Source: Mageeibacillus sp. UBA1193
GTDB lineage: Bacteria; Bacillota; Clostridia; Saccharofermentanales; Saccharofermentanaceae
Direction of reading: 5' to 3'
Assembly (NCBI GenBank): GCA_002310155.1
Contig: DBYF01000044.1
Coordinates: 1-27,311 of the forward strand
DNA length: 27,311 nt
Part shown: positions 9,101-15,434 of the stretch, piece by piece
Position numbering within the stretch: the stretch's first letter is position 1
How the letters are laid out: each line of letters opens with the position of its first letter
Translations under genes and position numbers: made by a program
Notes under the pieces: model-generated
Database searches by the model: none
What the model saw: only the letters and a program-made list of their open reading frames with translations
Told to the model about the DNA's origin: nothing

Positions 9101-10005
9101 CCGGTCTTTACAACAAGTCCGCGTCTGAGCGCATCCTGACACGTATCTGTGAAGAGTCCACGGGTATCCTCATGATGATCGACCTCGACAGTTTCAAGCT
9201 CGTTAATGACATCTACGGACACGATATGGGCGATAAGATCCTCATCCGTTTCGCCGAACTGATCAGAAGTGCCGTCGGTGAAGGAAATATGGGCGGACGT
9301 CTCGGCGGTGACGAATTCATCGGATTCATCAAGAACACCATAGACGAGGAAGATGTCGAGCAGGTCACGAAGTACTTGAACCGTGAGATCGTAGCCTCTG
9401 CGAAAGAGTACATGGGCGCGGATATGAACATCCCGCTCGGCGCTTCTGTCGGTGCCGTACGCGTTCCTAACGAAGGCAAGGAATTCGATAAACTCTTCCG
9501 TTACGCCGACAAAGCTCTGTACATCGTCAAGCAGAACGGCAAGCACGGCTATGCCTTCTACCAGAAGAGTACGGAGAACCAGGAACTGGAAGCAAGTAAT
9601 GCCGATAAGAACAACCTGGCACAGATCAAGAAGATCATCGGTGAAAGAAACGAAGGCAAGGGCGCTTACCTCGTCAACTTCGAGAAGCTCCAGGTCATCT
9701 ACAAATACTTATGCAGAAACAACAGGGCTACCGGTGCGAGAAGCGGATTCGTACGAATCTCCCTGACAGGTCCGGATGAAGTCAAAGTTCCGGATGAAGC
9801 AAGAGACGCATTCGAAGAAGTCCTGATCTCCGGGCTGAAAAAGAACGATGTCGTCAGCCGGTATTCCGGAAACTTCTACGTGATCTTCAATGGCGGTGAT
9901 CCGGAATCTTACGAAGGCATCGTCAAGCGTATCACCGCGAAGTGGAAAGAAAACGCGGTGTTTGCCAAATACGAAGTCACGACAGAGATCGAGAGTGTAG
10001 GTTAA
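6139..10005 (+). CDS. Membrane sensor: ECF-S-like domain, beta-propeller, Y_Y_Y, GGDEF plus degenerate GGDEF
   Basis: 1288 residues. Residues 20-190 form about five or six membrane helices resembling an ECF transporter S-component (NLPFWLDNVGTMAISIAFGP), and a further helix lies at 204-221. Residues 231-830 are two-component-regulator propeller repeats (DGYIWVGTYSGLYKYDG, SKGRLWIGTNDSG, SKGNLWISTYS), predicted to be extracytoplasmic. A Y_Y_Y-type domain spans about 835-935 and a membrane helix about 945-967. The cytosolic GGDEF domain (about 985-1145) has an intact RLGGDEF (GGDEF at 1056-1060), so it should make c-di-GMP from GTP. The RxxD inhibitory site is absent. Residues 1175-1288 look like a second, degenerate GGDEF fold, with RYSGNFYVIF where RLGGDEFIGF would be. 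The propeller/Y_Y_Y layout is that of hybrid two-component sensors, here with cyclase output. The ligand is unknown; glycans are typical for propeller sensors. Confidence 0.9.
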   Translation: MKDTTRKKLRDLILFKPDLRTIIIMCLGTIYNVMGHYLALHFNLPFWLDNVGTMAISIAFGPLAGAILAIVSQPIYGIPLGIPLPYYLIGIMMALVIGFLFPRKHREDILAIVTVGVLAAAVTSQISVPLNMIYNNGYPHNLWGDSLYKMLDQKVSSNLINTFLSTAFIDLPDRVLTVFIALFLVDIEETRIFKKQQRSVTRTMTMLLAVIMGFSFLGAYSRIAKADGYDFDSEFDTMTYGTDDGILTSEVNAVTQTKDGYIWVGTYSGLYKYDGIGFGPAGIDDRVRNVMSLFVDSKGRLWIGTNDSGAFCYDPDTKEVISYNTANGLTSNSIRAICEDKSGNIFLGTVMEVSKINPDGVIKTFSQWPEISYCLAFTSLDDGSVLGVTNGGTLFLIRDDMLVDTDTYASGNTYFRAVACSGSDILVATTGSEMFQYKVEGDKLTQKKLISIPDHSYFSNIRYSPLYGGYFYCGEVGFGFIDKETLQVTDMTEQDFNGTVSDVCVDDQGNVWFASSKHGLLKCSHTPFRNIFKKAGVSSGVVNAVYESDGLLYVGMDNGLEIIDLTTNSVVDTPWKRNLDGNRVRNIMKDSKGNLWISTYSTNGMVRVMPSGQVNMFNEQNGTLGGKIRSAIELSDGRMLLASNMGLTFMKDDEVVATIGESDGLQNQYILSMYEREDGSILAASDGDGIYIIKNDRVVGHIGAAEGLATSVVMRIVKGSTGYFYVTSNALYYDDGYSIRSLKNFPYTNNYDILISDDGICWITSSAGVFVVDEKSLVEDGNYACTLLNKNWGLNTTFTANSWNLCNNGNLYLCCTDGVRILSMEEYSNKNSNYQIHLDSIQAGETVIHEKDGKFVIPAFNGRITMSIAITNYTLTNPLIHYYLEGFDDDGTTCYQNEILPLEFTNLGYGNYKLHVQVLNETTGEIEREEVFSIRKEAMMYEKLYFRMYLSFVASMVFFYIIWLFFTINKRAIKIRGLQREMSTDPMTGLYNKSASERILTRICEESTGILMMIDLDSFKLVNDIYGHDMGDKILIRFAELIRSAVGEGNMGGRLGGDEFIGFIKNTIDEEDVEQVTKYLNREIVASAKEYMGADMNIPLGASVGAVRVPNEGKEFDKLFRYADKALYIVKQNGKHGYAFYQKSTENQELEASNADKNNLAQIKKIIGERNEGKGAYLVNFEKLQVIYKYLCRNNRATGARSGFVRISLTGPDEVKVPDEARDAFEEVLISGLKKNDVVSRYSGNFYVIFNGGDPESYEGIVKRITAKWKENAVFAKYEVTTEIESVG

Positions 10006-11951
10006 CCGTTCTCCAGATCAGAAAGCCACAGCGCGACAGTCGCGTCACTCGGCATACGCCAGTCCCCTCTCGGAGAAAGCGTAACAGAACCGACCTTAGG
10101 TCCGTCCGGCAGACAGCTTCTCTTGAACTGCTGCGTGAAGAAACGCTTGAAGAACTTCCTGGCCGCGTCAACTACGTCTTCTTTCGAAAGCTCCGGATAC
10201 GCATGCATCGCATATGCTGTCGATCTGGACGGCTCGAATCCGTGACGGAGTGTGTAGTACAGGAAGAAATCGTTGAGATCGTATTTACCGATCTTATCTT
10301 CCGTCTTCTGCGCGATCTCACCGTTCGCACTCGGAGTCAGTTCCGGCGTGATCGGTGTATCACAGATCGAGAAGATCGTCTCCTTCAGTTCGTCATTTCC
10401 GCACATCAGCGCATAGGACTTACAGATAAACTGAACAAGTGTCTTCGGGATAGAAGTATTGACCGCGTACATGGACATATGGTCACCGTTATAAGTGCAC
10501 CAGCCGAGCGCAAGCTCCGAAAGATCACCGGTACCGACCACAAGACCATTCTTCATGTTCGCCGCGTCCATCAGGATATATGTACGCATTCTGGCCTGTG
10601 CGTTCTCATAAGTAACGTCTCCTTCACCCTGGTAGGTCTGTTCATGGCCAAGCTGGGAAAGATGCAGGCTTACGCCCTCTCCAATCGGAACTTCATGGGA
10701 TTCATCCGCAAGAAGCTTCATGAGCTTCCATGCGTTACCTAATGTATGCTCCGTGGTGTTTCCTTCATTCGGCATGGTGTAGCAGATGATACGGATGTCC
10801 GAAACGATCTTCCTGGCTTCCGCACAGACAAGGAGTGCCAGCGTCGAATCAAGCCCTCCGGAAATACCGAGAACCAGGTTCTTGATGCCGGTCGCACGTA
10901 CACGTGTCGCAAGACCGTTCGCCTGGATCTGAAGGATCCTTCTGCAGCGCTCGTTTCTCGCGTCTTCTCCTGCCGGAACGAACGGATTTCTGGCCATGCG
11001 GTATTCGTACTTCTTCATGATGGAAGCCATCTCCGCGATATCGACTTCATCCGCGCCTGCCGCCTGAATACGTACAGACACTCTTCTGTAGTTTACGGAA
11101 AAATCATTATCGAAGGTGTTCTGTCTTCTTCTGTCGTGCATGATCGGTCCGAGATCGATCAGCGCCCTCTCCACATGCGGATACTCCGGGAAGATCGCTT
11201 CACCTAAGATACTTCCGTTCTGAGCCAGGATCGTGTGTCCCGAGAATACCAGGTCCGTACTGCTCTCACATGTGCCAGAAGACACATAGAGATACGCGCA
11301 GTAACAGGCACCGCTCTGCTGGGAAACAAGCTGTCTTCTATATTCCTGCTTACCGATCAGTTCATCGGAAGCAGACAGGTTCGCGATAATGTTCGCGCCA
11401 GCCAGCGCAGCGTGCGTACTCGGCTTATCCGGGATCCACAGATCCTCACAGACTTCGGCACTTAAGATGGCACCGGTCGAAGGATCTTCTGCCAGGATAT
11501 CGATACCGAATGGTACCTCGTATCCGCCAAGAGTTACTGTCTTTCCCTTAAGTTTCTTTCCGGAAGCGAACCAGCGGCACTCATAGAACTCCGAATAATT
11601 CGGGATATAGGATTTCGGGATCAGTGCTTTTACTGTACCTTCAGACACGATCGCCGCACAGTTATAAAGGTTATTCTCATAAGCAAAAGGAAGTCCGACA
11701 ACTGCCGTAACGCCGGTACCGGATGTGGCATTCGCAATATCCAGAAGAGCTTCTACTGAAGCTCCCACCAGAAGGTCACTCTCGAAAAGATCCGCACAAG
11801 TATATCCGGTGATGGAAAGCTCCGGGAAAACGATCACTCCGCAGTCAGACTGCTCCTTGATCACTTCGATGATCCTCTCGGTGTTATACTTTACGTCTCC
11901 AACTTTGATCGGCGGAACAACTCCGGCCACAGCAATAAGATGATTCTTCAT
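10002..11951 (-). CDS. nadE: Glutamine-dependent NAD+ synthetase
   Basis: 649 residues, the normal length for the two-domain enzyme. It makes NAD+ from nicotinic acid adenine dinucleotide and ATP, using ammonia released from glutamine. The N-terminal nitrilase-like glutaminase has its Glu-Lys-Cys triad visible at E44 (FPELSITGY), K113 (LIPKSYIPN) and C168 (EVCEDLW). The synthetase domain carries the ATP-pyrophosphatase loop SGGLDS (364-369). A good ribosome site (AAGGAGAG) precedes the ATG. It starts 15 bp after the DUF4298-acetyltransferase gene, so the two are probably co-transcribed. Its stop codon overlaps that of the convergent sensor gene by 4 bp, with no terminator between them. Confidence 0.96.
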   Translation of the reverse strand: MKNHLIAVAGVVPPIKVGDVKYNTERIIEVIKEQSDCGVIVFPELSITGYTCADLFESDLLVGASVEALLDIANATSGTGVTAVVGLPFAYENNLYNCAAIVSEGTVKALIPKSYIPNYSEFYECRWFASGKKLKGKTVTLGGYEVPFGIDILAEDPSTGAILSAEVCEDLWIPDKPSTHAALAGANIIANLSASDELIGKQEYRRQLVSQQSGACYCAYLYVSSGTCESSTDLVFSGHTILAQNGSILGEAIFPEYPHVERALIDLGPIMHDRRRQNTFDNDFSVNYRRVSVRIQAAGADEVDIAEMASIMKKYEYRMARNPFVPAGEDARNERCRRILQIQANGLATRVRATGIKNLVLGISGGLDSTLALLVCAEARKIVSDIRIICYTMPNEGNTTEHTLGNAWKLMKLLADESHEVPIGEGVSLHLSQLGHEQTYQGEGDVTYENAQARMRTYILMDAANMKNGLVVGTGDLSELALGWCTYNGDHMSMYAVNTSIPKTLVQFICKSYALMCGNDELKETIFSICDTPITPELTPSANGEIAQKTEDKIGKYDLNDFFLYYTLRHGFEPSRSTAYAMHAYPELSKEDVVDAARKFFKRFFTQQFKRSCLPDGPKVGSVTLSPRGDWRMPSDATVALWLSDLENG

Positions 11952-11966
11952 ATGTCACGACTCTCC

Positions 11967-12854
11967 TTATGTGGATGATCTGCGCTCATTATACTCCGAC
12001 TTGAGGATCGAGAAAAACATCCGGTCCTCATATCCTCCCTCACGGAAGAAATAATCTCTCAGTGTTCCCTCATGCGTGAACCCGCACTTGTCGATCACGC
12101 GCTTCGAATTCTTATTGGATGGACGGCAGCAGATCTGCACCTTATGGAAACGGATCTTCTCAAATCCATACGCGATAACAGCCCGCGTGGCCTCGGTCGC
12201 GTATCCCTTGCCCTGAAAAGCACGTCCGATGCAGTATTCGATCTCGCCAAAATGATTGTTCTTATCTACCAGGAAGTAAGATGCCTGTCCGATGCATTCA
12301 CCGGATTTCTTCTCGATCACTTCCCATCGGAAATTTCTTCCTTCTTCGGTCGCAAGGATATACTTGTCGATCAGTTCATCGACCGCTTCTAATGTAGTAT
12401 AGACAGGTTCACCGTACATACTCTGTACTTTCTCATCCGAGAGCCAGTTACGCATCATGGACTCCGCGTCTTCATGGCGGAATGATCGGAGGATCAGACG
12501 CTCCGTCTCGATCTCCTGCGCGCCACAGAGGCAGATGCCCTGCTCCTCATTTATTGAACCGTCATTAAGCGACTCCAGGATCTCTTTGTTCCTGTCCAGA
12601 AGATCATAGATCCCGTCCTCGGAAAGAACACCGCGCTTAAGTTCCGGAAGCAGCATTCCCTCTTCATCAAGAGTAAACGCTTCTTTCCACTCAGGACTTG
12701 CATAATACTCTGCCAGTTTATCGATCTGAGGCTGGAATGCCAGGAGCCCTTTCGGATCCTCTTCTGCCCGGTCCAAAAGGATCAGCGCCTGATCGTAGAT
12801 CTCCTCCATCTCGTTGATTCTCTCTATCGCACGTTCAATCTTCTGCTCACTCAT
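11967..12854 (-). CDS. DUF4298 - GNAT acetyltransferase fusion
   Basis: 295 residues in two parts. Residues 1-95 match the small DUF4298 family (helical start IERAIERINEMEEIYDQA, then LAEYYASPEWK and LKRGVLSEDGIYDLL), which I know as stand-alone proteins of about 95 residues with no known function. Residues 115-290 are a RimJ/RimL-type GNAT domain: it opens ETERLILRSFRHEDAE, has the acetyl-CoA loop GRAFQGKGYATEATRA, and closes with NKNSKRVIDKCGFTHEGTLR. That family acetylates protein N-termini or small amines; the substrate here is unknown. It lies 15 bp upstream of nadE on the same strand. The junction is continuous, with no sign of a frameshift. Confidence 0.85.
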   Translation of the reverse strand: MSEQKIERAIERINEMEEIYDQALILLDRAEEDPKGLLAFQPQIDKLAEYYASPEWKEAFTLDEEGMLLPELKRGVLSEDGIYDLLDRNKEILESLNDGSINEEQGICLCGAQEIETERLILRSFRHEDAESMMRNWLSDEKVQSMYGEPVYTTLEAVDELIDKYILATEEGRNFRWEVIEKKSGECIGQASYFLVDKNNHFGEIEYCIGRAFQGKGYATEATRAVIAYGFEKIRFHKVQICCRPSNKNSKRVIDKCGFTHEGTLRDYFFREGGYEDRMFFSILKSEYNERRSST

Positions 12855-12943
12855 ACCCTTCTCGCCTGTCCTTACTTTAATGACAGCTCCATTTTAATTC
12901 ACATACTGTCCGAATAAAAGCACCACGCAGTATAACCGGGCAT

Positions 12944-13028
12944 AAAAAAGCCGACAGACAGGATCGGAAGTGGTGATCTCCTTGCGCTTTCACGCGGGAA
13001 ACAAGTGAAGTAGATCCTGTCTGCCAGC
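12944..13028 (-). terminator. Long branched terminator after the GH16 gene
   Basis: Arms 12950-12965 and 13013-13028 pair over 16 bp (two G-U wobbles on the minus-strand RNA), followed by six Ts (12944-12949). The 47-nt interior can fold again (CTTG/CAAG around CGC-GTGAAA-GCG). Two further small hairpins lie between it and the GH16 stop codon: CACCC/GGGTG (13053-13072) and CCAG/CTGG (13024-13037), the latter overlapping one arm. The layout recalls the terminator at 511-595. Beyond this, the 218-bp gap 12855-13072 contains one AAAAGCAC copy (12916) and no clear promoter. Confidence 0.75.
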
Positions 13029-13072
13029 TAAAACTGGGGTCGTATAATCAGTCACCCTTTTAAGGTCGGGTG

Positions 13073-14470
13073 TTAACCTGTAATGTCCTCCACACGGACG
13101 TTCGTGATATGGATCGTTGCAGTATCCTTGTACTTACCCATATTGAACTCGAGTCGTCCGTTGTTATCGTCCTTCTCGTTCATGGTGAACTCATATTCGA
13201 AGGTCTGCCATTCGGTAGTAAGTCTGATCGATGTATCCGGGAAATAACGGATCCAGCCTGCATTCGGCGCGGATACGCATACGATGCACTTTCTGTCCTC
13301 ATCAGCGCGGATGTCGAATGTCAGCTTATACTTGTGGCCCTTTCTCATCGGAAGATCCGGATGAACGAGCTGTACGGAATACTCTTCTGTACCGCAGTTG
13401 GTGGAGTAGATGATCATCTCACCATCCTTGATCTCTGCGGATCCTTCGCCGCCGTTAAACAGCAGGAACTTCCAGTCGATATCGTCTTCAAGGTTCTCGG
13501 CTTCGGTGAACTTACCGTTACGGATGAAGTTACCGTCCGGGAGCGCCTCACGGAAAGGCTTCTCCGGCTTCTTTACATTCGTGTCGTAAGAAGGCTTCTG
13601 ATAAACACGTACATAGTCGATCTCGAACTCTGCCTTCGAGAAATCGGTAGTTGCATCCGGATTTCCCGGCCAGTTACCGCCGACGGCGAGATTCATCTGT
13701 ACGAAGAAGGGCTGATCGAACGGAGCCGGATACGGCTTCTCGTCCTCGCCCTGAACTGCCGTGAACCAGTCGTTAACGGTAAGCACGAGCTCGTTATCTG
13801 TATAGAAGCGCATCTCGCCCGGTTCCCACTCTACAGAGTATTCGTGGAATTTCGCGGAGAAGCTGTCTGCGCCTGTCTTAGTAATGGTGCCCTGCTGCTC
13901 GGCATGTGGTTCACCATAGTGAATGGTGGAATAAGAGATCGTTGTATCGTTACCGAGAGATTCCATGATGTCGATCTCACCGCACTTCGGCCACTGACCG
14001 TAGTGGGATTCATCCTTCGGCATCATCCAGATCGCCGGCCACAGTCCCTGTCCTTCCGGGACCTTCGCAGAAACAACAACTTTTCCATATGTGAAATCCG
14101 TCTTGTTCTGTCCTGTGACCTTGCCGGATGTGTAGTACTCCTTACCATCCTTCTCGCTCTTGATCGCTTTCAGGACGAGGTGTCCGTCACGTACGAAAAC
14201 GTTATCTGTGGAGGTCGTATACTCCTGAAGCTCGTTGTTCGTCCAGCCCGGCTCATGCGGTTCGTAATTCCACTTGGTCTCATCCATCTTGTCTCCGTCG
14301 AACTCATCGTTCCACAGGAGATTGTATCCATCAAGCTCCGGTACCGCAGCTTCTGTCTGCGCGGGAGTCTCCGCGGAAGTTTCCTTCTTCTCATCTTTCT
14401 TCCCACATGCCGAAAGGGAGAGAAGCATGGACGCTGCAAGGATCGAGCTGATGATTCTATTGCTCTTCAT
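13073..14470 (-). CDS. Secreted GH16 beta-glucanase lipoprotein with C-terminal carbohydrate-binding domain
   Basis: 465 residues. The signal peptide ends at LSAC (Cys22), giving a surface lipoprotein. The GH16 domain spans about 48-292: it opens LLWNDEFDGDKMDETKW, has the aromatic stretch GLWPAIWMMP and the catalytic motif GEIDIMES (nucleophile E165, helper D167, acid/base E170), and ends IDYVRVYQK. The motif with its extra Met is the laminarinase/lichenase form, so beta-1,3- or mixed-linked glucans are the likely substrates. Residues about 310-465 form a CBM4/9-like jelly roll that probably binds the glucan. I set the start at 14470 because AGGAGG lies 6 nt before it; the in-frame ATG at 14488 would place that site inside the gene. 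It diverges from an AraC regulator, its probable controller. Confidence 0.93.
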   Translation of the reverse strand: MKSNRIISSILAASMLLSLSACGKKDEKKETSAETPAQTEAAVPELDGYNLLWNDEFDGDKMDETKWNYEPHEPGWTNNELQEYTTSTDNVFVRDGHLVLKAIKSEKDGKEYYTSGKVTGQNKTDFTYGKVVVSAKVPEGQGLWPAIWMMPKDESHYGQWPKCGEIDIMESLGNDTTISYSTIHYGEPHAEQQGTITKTGADSFSAKFHEYSVEWEPGEMRFYTDNELVLTVNDWFTAVQGEDEKPYPAPFDQPFFVQMNLAVGGNWPGNPDATTDFSKAEFEIDYVRVYQKPSYDTNVKKPEKPFREALPDGNFIRNGKFTEAENLEDDIDWKFLLFNGGEGSAEIKDGEMIIYSTNCGTEEYSVQLVHPDLPMRKGHKYKLTFDIRADEDRKCIVCVSAPNAGWIRYFPDTSIRLTTEWQTFEYEFTMNEKDDNNGRLEFNMGKYKDTATIHITNVRVEDITG

Positions 14471-14543
14471 AGTTACCCTCCTCATCATTTACCCCATAAG
14501 GTTCTATGCTGAAATCAAGATAACAATTCTGAAAGCGTCATTA

Positions 14544-14575
14544 TTGCCTTTTCATATCTTTTTTTACCTTTTCAT
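14544..14575. promoter_or_regulatory. Two 12-bp direct repeats, probable AraC-type operator
   Basis: TTGCCTTTTCAT (14544-14555) and TTACCTTTTCAT (14564-14575) match at 11 of 12 positions, with a period of 20 bp (two helical turns). Tandem half-sites of this spacing are the usual target of AraC-family regulators. They lie between the GH16 and AraC genes and end 2 bp before the AraC -10, so one site could activate GH16 and repress araC. A weak GH16 promoter on the minus strand (AATAAT-17-TATCTT, about 14517-14545) would abut the proximal repeat. Confidence 0.6.
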
Positions 14576-14577
14576 GC

Positions 14578-14583
14578 TATAAT
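14578..14583 (+). promoter_or_regulatory. Candidate -10 element of the AraC-family gene
   Basis: TATAAT lies 55 bp before the ATG. No good -35 is visible because the expected region is occupied by the direct repeats. A GAAAAGCACT motif begins 7 nt after it, at about the predicted transcription start. Confidence 0.45.
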
Positions 14584-14637
14584 ACCGCTTGAAAAGCACT
14601 TGTCGTTCGCGTATTTTTGATTTCCTTCGGAGGATCC

Positions 14638-15384
14638 ATGAGCGCACATCGAAAGAAGATCTCTTATCAGGAGTTCCTGCATCGTGAATACGAGATCTTT
14701 CACGCGCCTTTCCAGCCGGAGATCGAATTCTATGACACCATCCGTACCGGCGACATAAAGAAGCTTACGGAGCTTCTCAGAGAACCGTTCCATAAGAAAG
14801 AAGGGTTCGGTATCCTCTCGAAAGATCCCCTCTCCAATCTGAAATACCATCTGACGATCACCACTGCGATGATCGCCCGCTACTGCATCTCTTCCGGCAT
14901 GAGTGTAGCAGAATCTTTCACCTTAAGCGATTACTACATCCGCCTTTCAGATGAAGCCAGAAGCCCGGAAGAGATCTCTGAGATCCATGATGAGATGTGC
15001 AGACACTATGCCCGCCGCATGAAGGACATCACACAGAAGGTCATCACATCCAAAGCCGTGAATATCTGCATCAACTATATCTACGAGCACCTGCATACGA
15101 GGATCACAATCAATACCCTTTCTGATATAAGCGGTCTTTCTCCTAACTACCTGTCACGGCTCTTCAAGAAAGAGACCGGTTATTCTGTCAGCTCGTATAT
15201 ACAGACAAAGAAAATAGAGACTGCGAAATCGATGCTCAGCGCCTCTGACTATTCCATAGCCGAGATCTCTGCTTCACTTGCCTTTCCCAGCCAGAGCTAT
15301 TTCACCAATCTTCTGAAAAAAGACTGCGGATATACCCCGAAGCAGTATCGGGACCGCTTCTTCGGACAGCCTTTTGAGAAATAA
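14638..15384 (+). CDS. AraC-family transcriptional regulator
   Basis: 248 residues. The C-terminal ~100 residues hold the two helix-turn-helix units of the family: the first around TINTLSDISGLSPNYLSRLF, the second around SIAEISASLAFPSQSYFTNL, followed by the family ending CGYTPKQYR. The N-terminal 140 residues are helical and lack a recognisable cupin, so the signal sensed is unclear. The start at 14638 has GGAGG just upstream; an in-frame TTG at 14617 has no ribosome site. It is divergent from the GH16 beta-glucanase and separated from it by paired direct repeats, which points to local control of glucan use and autoregulation. Confidence 0.9.
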   Translation: MSAHRKKISYQEFLHREYEIFHAPFQPEIEFYDTIRTGDIKKLTELLREPFHKKEGFGILSKDPLSNLKYHLTITTAMIARYCISSGMSVAESFTLSDYYIRLSDEARSPEEISEIHDEMCRHYARRMKDITQKVITSKAVNICINYIYEHLHTRITINTLSDISGLSPNYLSRLFKKETGYSVSSYIQTKKIETAKSMLSASDYSIAEISASLAFPSQSYFTNLLKKDCGYTPKQYRDRFFGQPFEK

Positions 15385-15385
15385 A

Positions 15386-15409
15386 AAGGACCTGCCGTAG
15401 CAGGTCCTT
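15386..15409 (-). terminator. Terminator between the AraC gene and the surface-protein gene
   Basis: AAGGACCTGC (15386-15395) and GCAGGTCCTT (15400-15409) form a perfect 10-bp stem with a CGTA loop. The minus-strand transcript ends in TTTTTATTT, so it serves the surface-protein gene. It begins 2 bp after the AraC stop codon and may also stop that transcript, although the plus-strand T-run is poor. Confidence 0.85.
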
Positions 15410-15434
15410 CTCAATAATCTGTTTAAACCGTTTG

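Noticed and set aside
13070..14512. A 480-codon open frame on the plus strand opposite the GH16 gene
   Set aside because: It mirrors the GH16 codons exactly, has no ribosome site or recognisable domain, and the minus-strand frame has a full catalytic motif and signal peptide.
14617..14637. Upstream TTG start for the AraC-family gene
   Set aside because: No ribosome site precedes it, whereas the ATG at 14638 has GGAGG.
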